Positions 1 through 9,036 of a stretch of 64,000 nt of DNA are shown here, in pieces. The DNA is from UBA8529 sp964390565 (GTDB lineage Bacteria; Bacteroidota; Bacteroidia; Bacteroidales; Tenuifilaceae). A program made the translations under genes and the position numbers. The stretch is taken from positions 1-64,000 of the forward strand of contig CAYMII010000015.1 in assembly GCA_964390565.1 (NCBI GenBank), read 5' to 3'. The notes under the pieces were generated by a model that searched no databases, was not told the origin of the DNA, and saw nothing but the letters and a program-made list of their open reading frames with translations. The first letter of the stretch is position 1. Every line of letters starts with the position of its first letter.

Positions 1-288
1 CTTCCTATTATCTGCTATTTGCATAAAAATAAGTTGCGAAATTAAATATATTAAGAAACATCAGTATTTATTTAATATGAACATATAGAGGATAATACAT
101 TAAAATATATTATACTGATTAATAAGGCAAAAAGAGCTGCAAATTTAGATGAGTTTCCATTACATTATCCAAATATAAGTGAATATTTTTTATTTAACTG
201 GCTGACAAGCATTTAACGATTAATAATAATCATTTTCTGACTCCAAAAATCAAATAATGTCGAAAACGATGGTAACTTCCCGAAGCAC
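1..288. other. Intergenic sequence at left edge, nothing recognised
   Basis: Very AT-rich sequence with stops in all frames. I see no convincing gene, RNA or repeat in it, and no gene running in from the left edge. Confidence 0.5.
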
Positions 289-1824
289 TTAATGGGTTTT
301 AAAAAAAGAGATAATCTCTTTAAGGTTTTGCGATTGACTTGTCAATTTATCAGATGCTTCAGCAAGTTCATCAGAAGAGTGAGCATTTTGTTGGGTTATA
401 TCATTCAACTGTGATATTGCATTACTAACCTGATGGGTTCCTTCCTGCTGCTCAACACTTTGAGCAACAATTCGTTTAACCATTTCAAGTGTTTGTTCAA
501 TTTCAGGCACAAGTTCTTCTATCCTTTGTTGAGCAATAGTGGTCAACTTAACACTCTGAGATGAATATTTGGTAATTTCATTGGCGGCTTTACTGCTACG
601 CTCAGCTAATTTGCGCACCTCACCAGCAACCACAGCAAACCCCCTGCCCGATTCACCTGCTCTTGCGGCCTCTATAGCGGCATTAAGAGCAAGGATATTG
701 GTTTGTCGTGATATTTGTTCAATCTCATTTATCTTGTCTGCAATAAGCTTAATGCTATTGATACTTTGAGCCGAACTCTCAACAACTTCCTGTAGCGTAT
801 CACTAACTTTCTGATTTATCTTTTCGGTCATTCTAGCATTTGTGGTGTTCTCCTCAATATTGGAAACTATCTGCACTATTGACGAAGAAACTTCCTCTGC
901 CAATGTTGCCTGATTATTAGCAACCTCAGCTAAACTTTTCGACAACTTCCTGAAATCCTGACTTTCTGCCACAAAGTTTGTTGACTCCCTATCGATATTT
1001 GCAACAATATCTTTAAGGTGATCGATCATCTTATTTACAGAATTTGACATTAACCCAAACTCATCATTTGCGATAACATCAACCTTTTCGTTTAAATTTC
1101 CATTAGCGACTTGACCAGATATTGAGGTAATATTGGTTATTGTTTTCAACGACCGTGAAATAGTTAAATACAAAGCGAATATTGCGATTAGGAGTAATGC
1201 AACCCCGCTAAATATTATTATCAGCCTATAATTTCTAATCTCATAAACAAGAACGCCAGCATCAAAATCGCAGCCTAAAACTGCAACAACTTTACCGTAT
1301 GAATTAATGATTGGAGCATAACTTGAAACCATCCATCCGTAGGTCTCATTGTATGAAAGTTCAGAGGATGTAATCGTTTTACCATTAATACAATCACTAA
1401 TATTTTGCCAATCTTTTTCATTCCAATTAGCAACTGAACCAAAAGCGGAATAATCCTTAGCATTAATATCTCCTCCTTCAATTGCATAAAATGAGTTTTG
1501 GTCATCAACACAAAAGGTATAGAGATATTTCATGCTCGCCAAATCTCTTATCCTCTTTAATTCATCTCTTAAATAATTGGCATACGAAGATTTATCATTT
1601 TTATCCGAAATAACCCTTTCCAATGAATCGCCATTAACGGAATTCATAGCAAAAAGCACAACAGTTTTTGTATGCTCACCATTAAATGTATGTCCAAATT
1701 TTGATATTCGCGAATAGCTTATCCATCCAGTTGTTAGTAGCACAGCAACAAGAATTATCGTAACCAGAAAATAAAGTTTATAAGCAACCGGGATAAATCT
1801 ATTTTTCATCATATTGTCAGTCAT
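289..1824 (-). CDS. Methyl-accepting chemotaxis protein
   Basis: Transmembrane chemoreceptor that would pass a periplasmic or extracellular stimulus to CheA/CheW. Numbered from the chosen start, a first membrane segment lies near residues 16-35, followed by an extracytoplasmic Cache-like sensing region of about 160 residues, a second membrane segment near 200-222, a HAMP linker, and a long cytoplasmic coiled coil. The coiled coil carries the invariant MCP hairpin tip (QTNILALNAAIEAARAGE). I chose the ATG at 1824 rather than the in-frame TTG at 1848 because it keeps a short polar N-terminus before the first membrane segment. No che genes lie nearby, so it is an orphan receptor here. The ligand cannot be told from sequence. 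Confidence 0.93.
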   Translation of the reverse strand: MTDNMMKNRFIPVAYKLYFLVTIILVAVLLTTGWISYSRISKFGHTFNGEHTKTVVLFAMNSVNGDSLERVISDKNDKSSYANYLRDELKRIRDLASMKYLYTFCVDDQNSFYAIEGGDINAKDYSAFGSVANWNEKDWQNISDCINGKTITSSELSYNETYGWMVSSYAPIINSYGKVVAVLGCDFDAGVLVYEIRNYRLIIIFSGVALLLIAIFALYLTISRSLKTITNITSISGQVANGNLNEKVDVIANDEFGLMSNSVNKMIDHLKDIVANIDRESTNFVAESQDFRKLSKSLAEVANNQATLAEEVSSSIVQIVSNIEENTTNARMTEKINQKVSDTLQEVVESSAQSINSIKLIADKINEIEQISRQTNILALNAAIEAARAGESGRGFAVVAGEVRKLAERSSKAANEITKYSSQSVKLTTIAQQRIEELVPEIEQTLEMVKRIVAQSVEQQEGTHQVSNAISQLNDITQQNAHSSDELAEASDKLTSQSQNLKEIISFFKTH

Positions 1825-1986
1825 TTGATTAGAAATGCGTGTTAACAATTTTAGATATTTTCAATATATGAAAAAGTTAAATATTAATGAATCAAAATAT
1901 CAATTTATGTCATCGTTTGATATAAATATGTCAAAACCGTTTTTTAAAGAAAAAAAAATCTTCTTGTTTTACTATTTTTGCGAGTG

Positions 1987-3171
1987 ATGAATAGTTACGC
2001 AAACCAAAACTTAATACAATTATATTTAATAAAGGTGTCGCATTGGTTCATGCTAACCATGCCAATAATTGTTCTTTTTTACACGAAGAACAATGGGTTA
2101 AGTTTAAATCAAGTATTTATTCTTCAAGCTATTTACTCTGTTTCAATTGTTGCGCTTGAGATTCCATCAGGTTACTTTGCCGATGTGTTAGGACGAAAAA
2201 AATCAATAATTGCTGGAGCAATAATGGGATTTTGTGGATTTTTGATATACTCACTATCATATGGCTTTTGGGGTTTTGTTTTTGCCGAAATAATACTAGG
2301 CTTTGGTCAAAGCATGATATCGGGAGCAGATTCTGCAATTCTTTACGATACGCTTATCGATAAGGGTAAGGAGAAAGACTACATTAAACACGAAGGGCGA
2401 ATGACTTCGGTAGGAAATTTTGCCGAAGCAATTGCAGGAATACTTGGAGGCCTGCTTGCTGGCTTAAGTCTACGCTACCCATTTTATGCTCAAACGGCTA
2501 TTGCATTCATTGGTATTCCTGCTGCATTTACGCTTGTTGAGCCAAATGTTAGTAAAGAAAAACTGGAAATTGGTTGGAAGGAAATCAAATACATTGTAAA
2601 GTTCTCGCTTTTCACAAACCATCGTTTACGATGGAATATTATTTATTCATCAGTTGTTGGAGCATCAACATTAGCAATGGCTTGGTTTGTACAACCATGG
2701 TTTATCAGAGCAAACTTTGAAACGAGCTGGTTTGGTATAGCATGGACAATCCTAAATTTATCGGTTGGCGTTAGCGCTTTTTATGCTTACAAACTTGAGC
2801 TAAAACTTGGAAAAGTCAATACTGCTGCTGCATTTACAATCATTCTTGCAATTGGATTTTTCGCAAGCGGATGGGTTAAGGATTTCTGGGGTATTATCTT
2901 TATTCTGATGTTCTACCTAGCACGGGGAGTTGCAACTCCTATTCTAAAGGATAACATCAATCGGATTACCCCTTCAAATATGCGTGCAACAATACTATCG
3001 ATTCGTAATTTTATAATCCGAATTTTATTTGCAACATTAGCACCATTTTATGGCTGGGCTATTGATAAATTAAGCCTTGCCTCTGCATTAACCATTGCAG
3101 GGTTAGTATTTATTACCCTGTCAGGAGTTAGCTTCTTCTATTTTAGAAAAACAGGGAATCTTAACGGCTAG
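1987..3171 (+). CDS. MFS family transporter
   Basis: Inner-membrane major facilitator permease, about 394 residues with roughly 12 hydrophobic segments. The MFS signature between helices 2 and 3 is visible as GYFADVLGRKKSI, about 60-70 residues in, and an acidic/Gly motif (GFGQSMISGADSAILYD) follows. The substrate is unknown; the family includes drug, sugar and metabolite exporters. I chose the ATG at 1987. An upstream in-frame TTG at 1978 lies inside a TAnnTTTG promoter-like box at 1973-1980. The gene converges on the metallo-hydrolase gene and the two overlap by 11 bases at their 3' ends. Confidence 0.88.
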   Translation: MNSYANQNLIQLYLIKVSHWFMLTMPIIVLFYTKNNGLSLNQVFILQAIYSVSIVALEIPSGYFADVLGRKKSIIAGAIMGFCGFLIYSLSYGFWGFVFAEIILGFGQSMISGADSAILYDTLIDKGKEKDYIKHEGRMTSVGNFAEAIAGILGGLLAGLSLRYPFYAQTAIAFIGIPAAFTLVEPNVSKEKLEIGWKEIKYIVKFSLFTNHRLRWNIIYSSVVGASTLAMAWFVQPWFIRANFETSWFGIAWTILNLSVGVSAFYAYKLELKLGKVNTAAAFTIILAIGFFASGWVKDFWGIIFILMFYLARGVATPILKDNINRITPSNMRATILSIRNFIIRILFATLAPFYGWAIDKLSLASALTIAGLVFITLSGVSFFYFRKTGNLNG

Positions 3172-3934
3172 TATCAATATCGAGAGTTAACCCATCGTAA
3201 GCAACGCTAACATTCTCGGGGAGTTCATTAACAAGTTCTGTGTACAATCCCATATGATGGCTTACGTGCGTTATGAAGCCCTTTCGAGGGCTAAAATCGG
3301 CAAAAAGTTTTAACGCTTCCTGAAGATTAAAGTGCGACATGTGCTTTTGACGTCTCAATGCGTTTAAAACAAGATATTTTGTCCCAATAATTTTTTCTTT
3401 TTCCTCCTCAGGAATGAAGTTAGCATCGGTAATATAGGTTAAGTTACCAATTCGAAAGCCGTAAATTGGAAGTTTATGGTGATAAACCCTAATGGGAATA
3501 ATCTTCAACCCGTTTATTTCAAAAGGATGTCCATCTATATCATTCATTGATATATCAGGTACTCCTGGATATTTTGTATCAGCAAAGATATACCCAAATT
3601 CTTTTCTTAAAGATTCTTGAACTCGCTGTTCAGCCCAAATATCCATTGGCTTTTGCTGAACCCAGTTGTACGCACGAACATCATCAAGACCAGCGATATG
3701 ATCGCGATGCTCATGAGTAATCAATATGGCATCAAGTTTTTTGACATTTGCAGATAGCATTTGCTGGCGAAAATCGGGCCCAGCATCAATAGCAATAGTA
3801 ACGCCCTCATGCTCAATTAGAGCAGAGGTTCGAAGTCGTTGATCCCTCGTATCAATCGACTGGCATATCCGGCATTGGCAAGCAATTACCGGTACTCCCT
3901 GTGATGTTCCCGTTCCTAAAAAAGTAAACCTCAC
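3161..3934 (-). CDS. MBL-fold metallo-hydrolase, PhnP-like
   Basis: Metallo-beta-lactamase-fold hydrolase of 257 residues. The metal-binding HxHxDH motif is HEHRDH at about 74-79. Near the N-terminus, a CxCxxC loop (residues 19-24, CQCRIC) resembles the extra zinc site of PhnP-type cyclic phosphodiesterases. PhnP hydrolyses 5-phosphoribosyl 1,2-cyclic phosphate, but no phn operon is present, so the substrate may be another cyclic phosphate. It starts at a GTG (3932-3934) that overlaps the stop of the upstream permease gene as GTGA, so the two are translationally coupled. Confidence 0.85.
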   Translation of the reverse strand: MRFTFLGTGTSQGVPVIACQCRICQSIDTRDQRLRTSALIEHEGVTIAIDAGPDFRQQMLSANVKKLDAILITHEHRDHIAGLDDVRAYNWVQQKPMDIWAEQRVQESLRKEFGYIFADTKYPGVPDISMNDIDGHPFEINGLKIIPIRVYHHKLPIYGFRIGNLTYITDANFIPEEEKEKIIGTKYLVLNALRRQKHMSHFNLQEALKLFADFSPRKGFITHVSHHMGLYTELVNELPENVSVAYDGLTLDIDTSR

Positions 3935-4851
3935 TTTAAAATGCTTTTATTAAACCTTAAAGATAGAAAAATTAGGTAAAACAGCACCATAACAGCCATA
4001 ACAGCCGAAGGTATTGCTGCCTCTTTTCCAAACAATGATAATGCTGTAAACACCGAAAAGCCTGAACTTTTTATTGCAACTAGCATAATCTGAGTAGTCC
4101 GAAGCGAAGTCTCAACTTTAAAATATTTGGTTAATGCTTCATAAGCCAAGCCTAATCCAAAAGTGGCTAAACCAAGCACTATCGATATTTTAAGCAGTAG
4201 AATTGGATTAGTAAAGAACACATCTCGATTAACACCAACAGCAACAAAAATAAGAACAGCAAAACCCCAATCAACAACCTTTCCTCTAATTGGCTCAATG
4301 TATTTAAACAGTGGTTTATATAGCAATAATCTTGATATTATCATCGGTATAATTACAAGTTGCACCATCATAATAAACAAGTCATAAGGCTTAACTCCTT
4401 GGCTTGATGCAAAAATATTAACTAGCAAAGGAGCAATGACAATCGATGCTAGAAAAGCACCTGTAACACCAAGAATTGCATATTCAACTTTTCCTTTTAG
4501 TATATATGAGAAAGGTATTATTGCAACACCCGGGGGTGCCGCAGCAATAACAACAAATCCATAAAACAAATTTTTTGTTGGCATTAGCCACCATGCAAAA
4601 GGGAGTAGAACAATCGTAAATATTACATAATTGAGAAAAGCCCCCATAAACATTGGCTTCGATACATGAATTGGGTTTTTCAAATACGCCATGCTAATAC
4701 CAGTCATAGAAAACGACATGGTAACTGCTAAAGCTAAAAAGGTATAATCTTTAAAAAGAGAGGCAGCATCACCAGCAACAAGACCAAGAATTACAGCGAA
4801 AACTAAAATCGAATTCCTATTCAGTAGAATTCTTTTAATATTATTAATCAT
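3931..4851 (-). CDS. Bile acid:sodium symporter-like (BART) permease
   Basis: Integral membrane protein of 306 residues with about 9-10 hydrophobic segments. It resembles the bile acid:sodium symporter/ACR3 superfamily: two inverted halves, with an AAPPGVAIIPFSYI segment like the conserved unwound-helix region of the family. The true substrate may be an organic anion. It begins with ATG at 4849-4851 and its stop overlaps the GTG start of the metallo-hydrolase by four bases, so the pair form a two-gene operon. Assignment to the superfamily is moderate and I give no gene symbol. Confidence 0.7.
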   Translation of the reverse strand: MINNIKRILLNRNSILVFAVILGLVAGDAASLFKDYTFLALAVTMSFSMTGISMAYLKNPIHVSKPMFMGAFLNYVIFTIVLLPFAWWLMPTKNLFYGFVVIAAAPPGVAIIPFSYILKGKVEYAILGVTGAFLASIVIAPLLVNIFASSQGVKPYDLFIMMVQLVIIPMIISRLLLYKPLFKYIEPIRGKVVDWGFAVLIFVAVGVNRDVFFTNPILLLKISIVLGLATFGLGLAYEALTKYFKVETSLRTTQIMLVAIKSSGFSVFTALSLFGKEAAIPSAVMAVMVLFYLIFLSLRFNKSILK

Positions 4852-4928
4852 TAACGTTACTTTAGCGAATAATTTTATAAAGATAATACACCTATTGTTT
4901 ATCTTCGTTAACTCTATATAATTTATTA

Positions 4929-5639
4929 ATGCTTATGTCAGGTACTCTATATCTAATACCAACAACAATTGGGACAGAAAGTTGGGAGCAAGTAATTCCA
5001 ACTGCAGTTATAGCCAAAACCAGAACACTTAAACACTTTATTGTTGAAGATGTTAGAACGACAAGACGCTATTTATCAAGAATTGGCATTTTAACGCCAA
5101 TTGATCAACTAGATTTCGGTTTACTGAACGAACATACCAAACAAACTGAGATTGAACAATTAATTAAACCATTGCTTGAAGGTAATGATGTTGGTTTACT
5201 ATCGGAAGCAGGTTTACCGGCTGTAGCAGACCCTGGAGCACTTGTAGTTGCATTAGCACAAAAAAAAGGAATAAAAGTTATTCCTTACACTGGGCCTAGC
5301 TCTATACTTTTAACCTTAATGGCAAGCGGCTTAAATGGTCAGAATTTTGCTTTTATAGGCTATCTTCCAATAAAGCCTGATGAGCGGAAAAAAAAGATAA
5401 AACAAATCGAACTTCGTTCAAAAAACGAGAAGCAAACACAAATATTTATTGAGGCACCATACCGAAACCTACAACTATTTCAGGATATACTTAAGGAGTG
5501 CAGTACTGAAACCTACCTAACAATAGGTGTTGAACTCACAACTGAATCTGAACTTATTTCTACAAAAAAAATAAAGGAGTGGAAAAACTCTCCACTCCCT
5601 GATATTAATAAGAAAAATTGTGTGTTTTGCTTATTGTAG
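4929..5639 (+). CDS. RsmI-like SAM-dependent methyltransferase
   Basis: Protein of 236 residues with the tetrapyrrole-methylase fold used by RsmI, which 2'-O-methylates C1402 of 16S rRNA. The N-terminal LYLIPTTIG segment and the SAM-site segment GLLSEAGLPAVADPGA are typical. The first half matches RsmI well but the C-terminal part is short. Bacteroidota carry both a true RsmI and a shorter RsmI-like paralogue, and this looks like the paralogue. An alternative start is the ATG at 4935. Its 3' end overlaps the converging FKBP lipoprotein gene by 35 bases. Confidence 0.8.
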   Translation: MLMSGTLYLIPTTIGTESWEQVIPTAVIAKTRTLKHFIVEDVRTTRRYLSRIGILTPIDQLDFGLLNEHTKQTEIEQLIKPLLEGNDVGLLSEAGLPAVADPGALVVALAQKKGIKVIPYTGPSSILLTLMASGLNGQNFAFIGYLPIKPDERKKKIKQIELRSKNEKQTQIFIEAPYRNLQLFQDILKECSTETYLTIGVELTTESELISTKKIKEWKNSPLPDINKKNCVFCLL

Positions 5640-6630
5640 AAGTGTTTTGTACAATTTTCATTACCCTAATTTCAAAAACCAAAGGTGTATTTGCTGGTAT
5701 TGGAGTATCACCGTTTGATTCACCTTTTGTTCCATATGCATATTTCGAAGGGATAATACATAATATTCTTTGATATAAATTTGCTTGCTTCAGAGCAAAT
5801 TCAAAACCAGGTACTGTCGCGTTTTCCCCAATCTTAAGTTTTAAAGGAGTATAAGAGTAAGTACTGTTATAAATACCATTAGCTAATGCGATATTCTTTT
5901 CATTCGTATCAAAAACAAACCCATCAAGAAACTTACCAGTATAATATACCCAAACAGAATCCCCTTTTACTGCTGCACTAAGTTTCGCACTATTGTTTGA
6001 GGTTTTATAATACGTATCATCATAGATGTTTTTATAATAAATTGTATCCATTTGGATATAACTTTCTGGTGCTGTATCAGCAGCAATATATTCATCAATT
6101 AGCAATTGTTCAAATTCTTCCTGAGAACCATCAAAAACTTTTAATAATTCAATATCATAAATAAGTGAATTGTGATTATAGTTTACTTCAGGTGCTAATG
6201 TAGATGGCATAATAAGTCTTACTTTTCCACCTTGCTTCATTTTACTAATTCCATCAAATCGACCATATTTTTTTTTAGAACTTAAAAACAAATCAATCTC
6301 TGGAGTATAGTGCTTTGTAGCCAATACAGTTTCGTAACCATGAATTATTGCAGTATCTTTATAAGTACCTTGATATATTGCTCCATCTATGTTACGTAAA
6401 ACATACGAATACATAACAATATCACTATCTTTTGGGTATTCACCTGTACCTTCCTTTTCGTTAATAAGATATATTCCACTCGGGGTTTTATAACTTCCAA
6501 GGTTATAATAATCTATCCATGCATTGAATCTCACCATTTCATCTAAAAGTGGATCCTCTTTAACCCTATCGCAACTGAAAGTTAAGAATAAGATCGGCAA
6601 AACTAAAATTTTTATAATCCTGTATTTCAT
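5605..6630 (-). CDS. FKBP-type peptidyl-prolyl isomerase lipoprotein, two domains
   Basis: Exported lipoprotein of 341 residues. A signal peptide ends in a lipobox (LTFSC, Cys about 20), so it is probably anchored in the envelope. Residues about 55-170 form a degenerate FKBP-like domain and residues about 225-335 a clear FKBP domain with VYYTGKFLDG, FVFDTN, VPGFEFAL and the AYGTKG and IPANTPLVFE segments. The likely role is folding of exported proteins. It is the last gene of a minus-strand run of four FKBP lipoproteins behind nrnA. The degenerate first domain suggests only the C-terminal one is catalytic. Confidence 0.88.
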   Translation of the reverse strand: MKYRIIKILVLPILFLTFSCDRVKEDPLLDEMVRFNAWIDYYNLGSYKTPSGIYLINEKEGTGEYPKDSDIVMYSYVLRNIDGAIYQGTYKDTAIIHGYETVLATKHYTPEIDLFLSSKKKYGRFDGISKMKQGGKVRLIMPSTLAPEVNYNHNSLIYDIELLKVFDGSQEEFEQLLIDEYIAADTAPESYIQMDTIYYKNIYDDTYYKTSNNSAKLSAAVKGDSVWVYYTGKFLDGFVFDTNEKNIALANGIYNSTYSYTPLKLKIGENATVPGFEFALKQANLYQRILCIIPSKYAYGTKGESNGDTPIPANTPLVFEIRVMKIVQNTSTISKTHNFSY

Positions 6631-6651
6631 ATGTTTAACAATTATTCATTA

Positions 6652-7563
6652 TCATTTAATACTATCAAGTCTGATTTGATATTTAATTGTCTCATAGGGT
6701 TTAACAATTAAGTTCCCTTTATTGCCAAAACCTAAATAAGATGGTAAAACCAACTCTGTTAAACCACCTTTTTTTGTAAGCAAAAAACCTTGCCTTACCC
6801 CATCAAGTAACTCTTTTGATGAAAGAACTATCATTTTATTACTAGAAGCAACTTCATCAAAAACTGTCCCATCAAAAAGTGTACCCTTATACCAACCATA
6901 AATAGTATCTCTTACAGTAGGTAACAAACCTGTTCCTTCAGGGTTAAACTTATAAAATAATCCACTCTTAGAGTCTTCAGCAAAACCATTAGAAACTAAA
7001 TTCAGGGCGCTAATATAACTTATTTCTTCTTGAATTTTAGCACTGTTAACACTAATAAGCTCTATATCGAAAGCGACAGGGGAATTTGGAGCAATTAAAC
7101 CCATTGATTTTTCACCATAGGCCATGGTTGATGGGAATATAATTGTAGCTATCTCTTTTTCATTTAATAACAGCAACCCTTTCTCTAAACCCTCAATTAG
7201 TTTGCTTTTACCTGCAAGTATTTTTAGGGGTTCAAAAGTGCGAACCAAAGTATCAAGATTTGCTTTTCTTGCTACTTCTATAACATTGGTTTCAAAAACT
7301 AATCCATCTAAAGTATACCCAACATACCAAAATTTAATGGTATCGCCTTTAGCTGCTTGATAACCAAAAGAAGGTTCTCGAGCTATAAGATAAACACCGT
7401 CAACCTTTGTATAGGTCCATTTATTTATTGAAATAAAACTTTCGATTCTTTTACTCTCATTACTCGCTTGCTCATCTTCAAGTGCTTTTTTACATGAAGA
7501 TAGATTCATAAGAATAATTAGGACTAAAACTATATATTTATTAGGATTTCTTAAAACCATCAT
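6652..7563 (-). CDS. FKBP-type peptidyl-prolyl isomerase lipoprotein, two domains
   Basis: Lipoprotein of 303 residues with a signal peptide and lipobox (LSSC) near residue 24. The first FKBP domain (about 70-175) is the better conserved, with FWYVGYTLDG, LVFETN, LIEGLEKGL and AYGEKSMG. The second (about 210-302) has WYKGTLFDG and a GFGNKG loop but lacks several canonical active-site aromatics. This is the reverse of the downstream paralogue, where the C-terminal domain is canonical. It begins with two adjacent ATGs. It sits 21 bases from the next gene and 8 from the previous one, consistent with one transcript. Confidence 0.87.
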   Translation of the reverse strand: MMVLRNPNKYIVLVLIILMNLSSCKKALEDEQASNESKRIESFISINKWTYTKVDGVYLIAREPSFGYQAAKGDTIKFWYVGYTLDGLVFETNVIEVARKANLDTLVRTFEPLKILAGKSKLIEGLEKGLLLLNEKEIATIIFPSTMAYGEKSMGLIAPNSPVAFDIELISVNSAKIQEEISYISALNLVSNGFAEDSKSGLFYKFNPEGTGLLPTVRDTIYGWYKGTLFDGTVFDEVASSNKMIVLSSKELLDGVRQGFLLTKKGGLTELVLPSYLGFGNKGNLIVKPYETIKYQIRLDSIK

Positions 7564-7571
7564 CGCAACTA

Positions 7572-8477
7572 CTACCCTTTCCCTTTTTTAACTTCAATCA
7601 GTTCAACCTCAAAAACAACAGATGTAAATGGAGGTATTATTCCTGTGGAACTTCCTTGTTCGCCAAAAGCAATTTTTGATGGCAAAATAAAAAGTGAACG
7701 TTCCCCTTCTTTCATCATGCCAATGGCCTCTTCGAGGCCTTCTATCACTTGCCATTTTTGACCATAAACGAATTGAAATGGCTCATTACGCTTTCTAGTA
7801 GAATCAAATATCTTATTGTTAAAAAATCTTCCTTCGAAATGTACGGTTATAGTATCGCCAACAGCAACACTTTCGCCATTTGTTTTGCTTACAGGAATGT
7901 AGTATAACCCATTTATTGATGGAGCAATGCTTAACTTTTCTCCATCCATATATTGCTTTAGTATTACCTTTTCATAATCGCCAAAATCGTTAATCCAATG
8001 TAAAAAAGCTTCTTTCTCGTACTGATATTGCTTTTCGGTTTGAATCTCGAGCATTTTGATATCGACTCGCATCATTTCACCCTTATTAATGAACTTTGGG
8101 AGCGAAGTTTCAAGAGTTTTTGTAAAAAATGAATCGGCTGGGAAATAAAAACTAGCACTATCACCTAAGGCAAGCATCATAAAGCATTCATCAATTTTGC
8201 CAAAGACATTCCTAGAATTAAGTTGAAATTTTCTTAAACCTTGAAAGAAGAGTGAATCTTTAATTGTACGATAAGCTACGTTAACAGTAATAAAATTTGT
8301 TTGCTCAGGTTTTACTGAACCATCTCCTAAACTTACAAGCTTGTAATGAATATCGCTATCGGTTACTGAAAACCCAGAAAATTTTGATGATTTATTTGAA
8401 CAACCAAATACTACAAAAAGTAGGGCTATTACAAAAAGTTGGATTCTAACTCGCATCAAATAAGGTTTAAAATTCAT
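7572..8477 (-). CDS. FKBP-type peptidyl-prolyl isomerase lipoprotein
   Basis: Lipoprotein of 301 residues. The lipobox is VFGC at about 23-26; the internal ATG at 8456 would give a shorter, more ordinary signal peptide and is a good alternative start. The C-terminal FKBP domain (about 205-297) is canonical, with VHFEGRFFNN, KIFDSTRKR, VIEGLEEAIG and AFGEQGSSTG. The N-terminal half keeps the spacing of a second FKBP domain but has lost its motifs. It is the third member of the FKBP lipoprotein run and probably assists folding at the cell envelope. Confidence 0.86.
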   Translation of the reverse strand: MNFKPYLMRVRIQLFVIALLFVVFGCSNKSSKFSGFSVTDSDIHYKLVSLGDGSVKPEQTNFITVNVAYRTIKDSLFFQGLRKFQLNSRNVFGKIDECFMMLALGDSASFYFPADSFFTKTLETSLPKFINKGEMMRVDIKMLEIQTEKQYQYEKEAFLHWINDFGDYEKVILKQYMDGEKLSIAPSINGLYYIPVSKTNGESVAVGDTITVHFEGRFFNNKIFDSTRKRNEPFQFVYGQKWQVIEGLEEAIGMMKEGERSLFILPSKIAFGEQGSSTGIIPPFTSVVFEVELIEVKKGKG

Positions 8478-8504
8478 TGTAAAGTTAGTAAAACTTATGG
8501 CATA

Positions 8505-9032
8505 CTAATGATAAACGTTCAACATTTCAATATCATATACTATTATAGAGCGTGATGGGATTTTATCTACATCACCCAATAAACCATGAGCTAAATGGGG
8601 TGGAAGTATAAATTTCCCCTTTTGTCCCTTTTTCATCAGAACTACGGCTTGTTCAAGCCCCGATTCAACACCTCCTATTCCAACCTTAAATTTCTTAGGA
8701 ACATCAGGTTCTGATTGGTAACAAAGCGTCCCATCAAGGAGAGTGATTTTATAGGAGAACTCGACTACATTGCCATCACGAATAGAATCACCTTGAGAAT
8801 CACCCCAAACTAAATAGTATAAGCCTGTTCCTGTTTCTTTCATTCCATCCAACCTATACCTATTTATATAGCCCTGAATCAATGAACGATCTTCGTTAAC
8901 TAAAATCTTATTAATTTTTGCAAATGCTTTTTTAGCTTCGCTAACATCTTTTTGAGTCATCCTCCTCTCTTCCTTATTACTGCAAGAGTGAAAAGCAAAA
9001 GCAAAGATCAAAAGTATATTAAAAATTTTCAT
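8505..9032 (-). CDS. gldI: GldI-like FKBP-type lipoprotein
   Basis: Small single-domain FKBP lipoprotein (175 residues) with a lipobox FHSC near residue 18, a charged linker, and an FKBP domain from about 80 with FSYKITLLDG, VESGLEQAVVLM and a HGLLGD loop. GldI of gliding Bacteroidota is a lipoprotein of this size and type, and the order nrnA-gldI-FKBP with ndk and a DUF721 gene beside it is one I associate with gldI loci. No other gld gene is in the window, so gliding cannot be claimed. I use the ATG at 9030-9032, not the TTG one codon upstream. It is 4 bases from nrnA. Confidence 0.75.
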   Translation of the reverse strand: MKIFNILLIFAFAFHSCSNKEERRMTQKDVSEAKKAFAKINKILVNEDRSLIQGYINRYRLDGMKETGTGLYYLVWGDSQGDSIRDGNVVEFSYKITLLDGTLCYQSEPDVPKKFKVGIGGVESGLEQAVVLMKKGQKGKFILPPHLAHGLLGDVDKIPSRSIIVYDIEMLNVYH

Positions 9033-9036
9033 CAAA

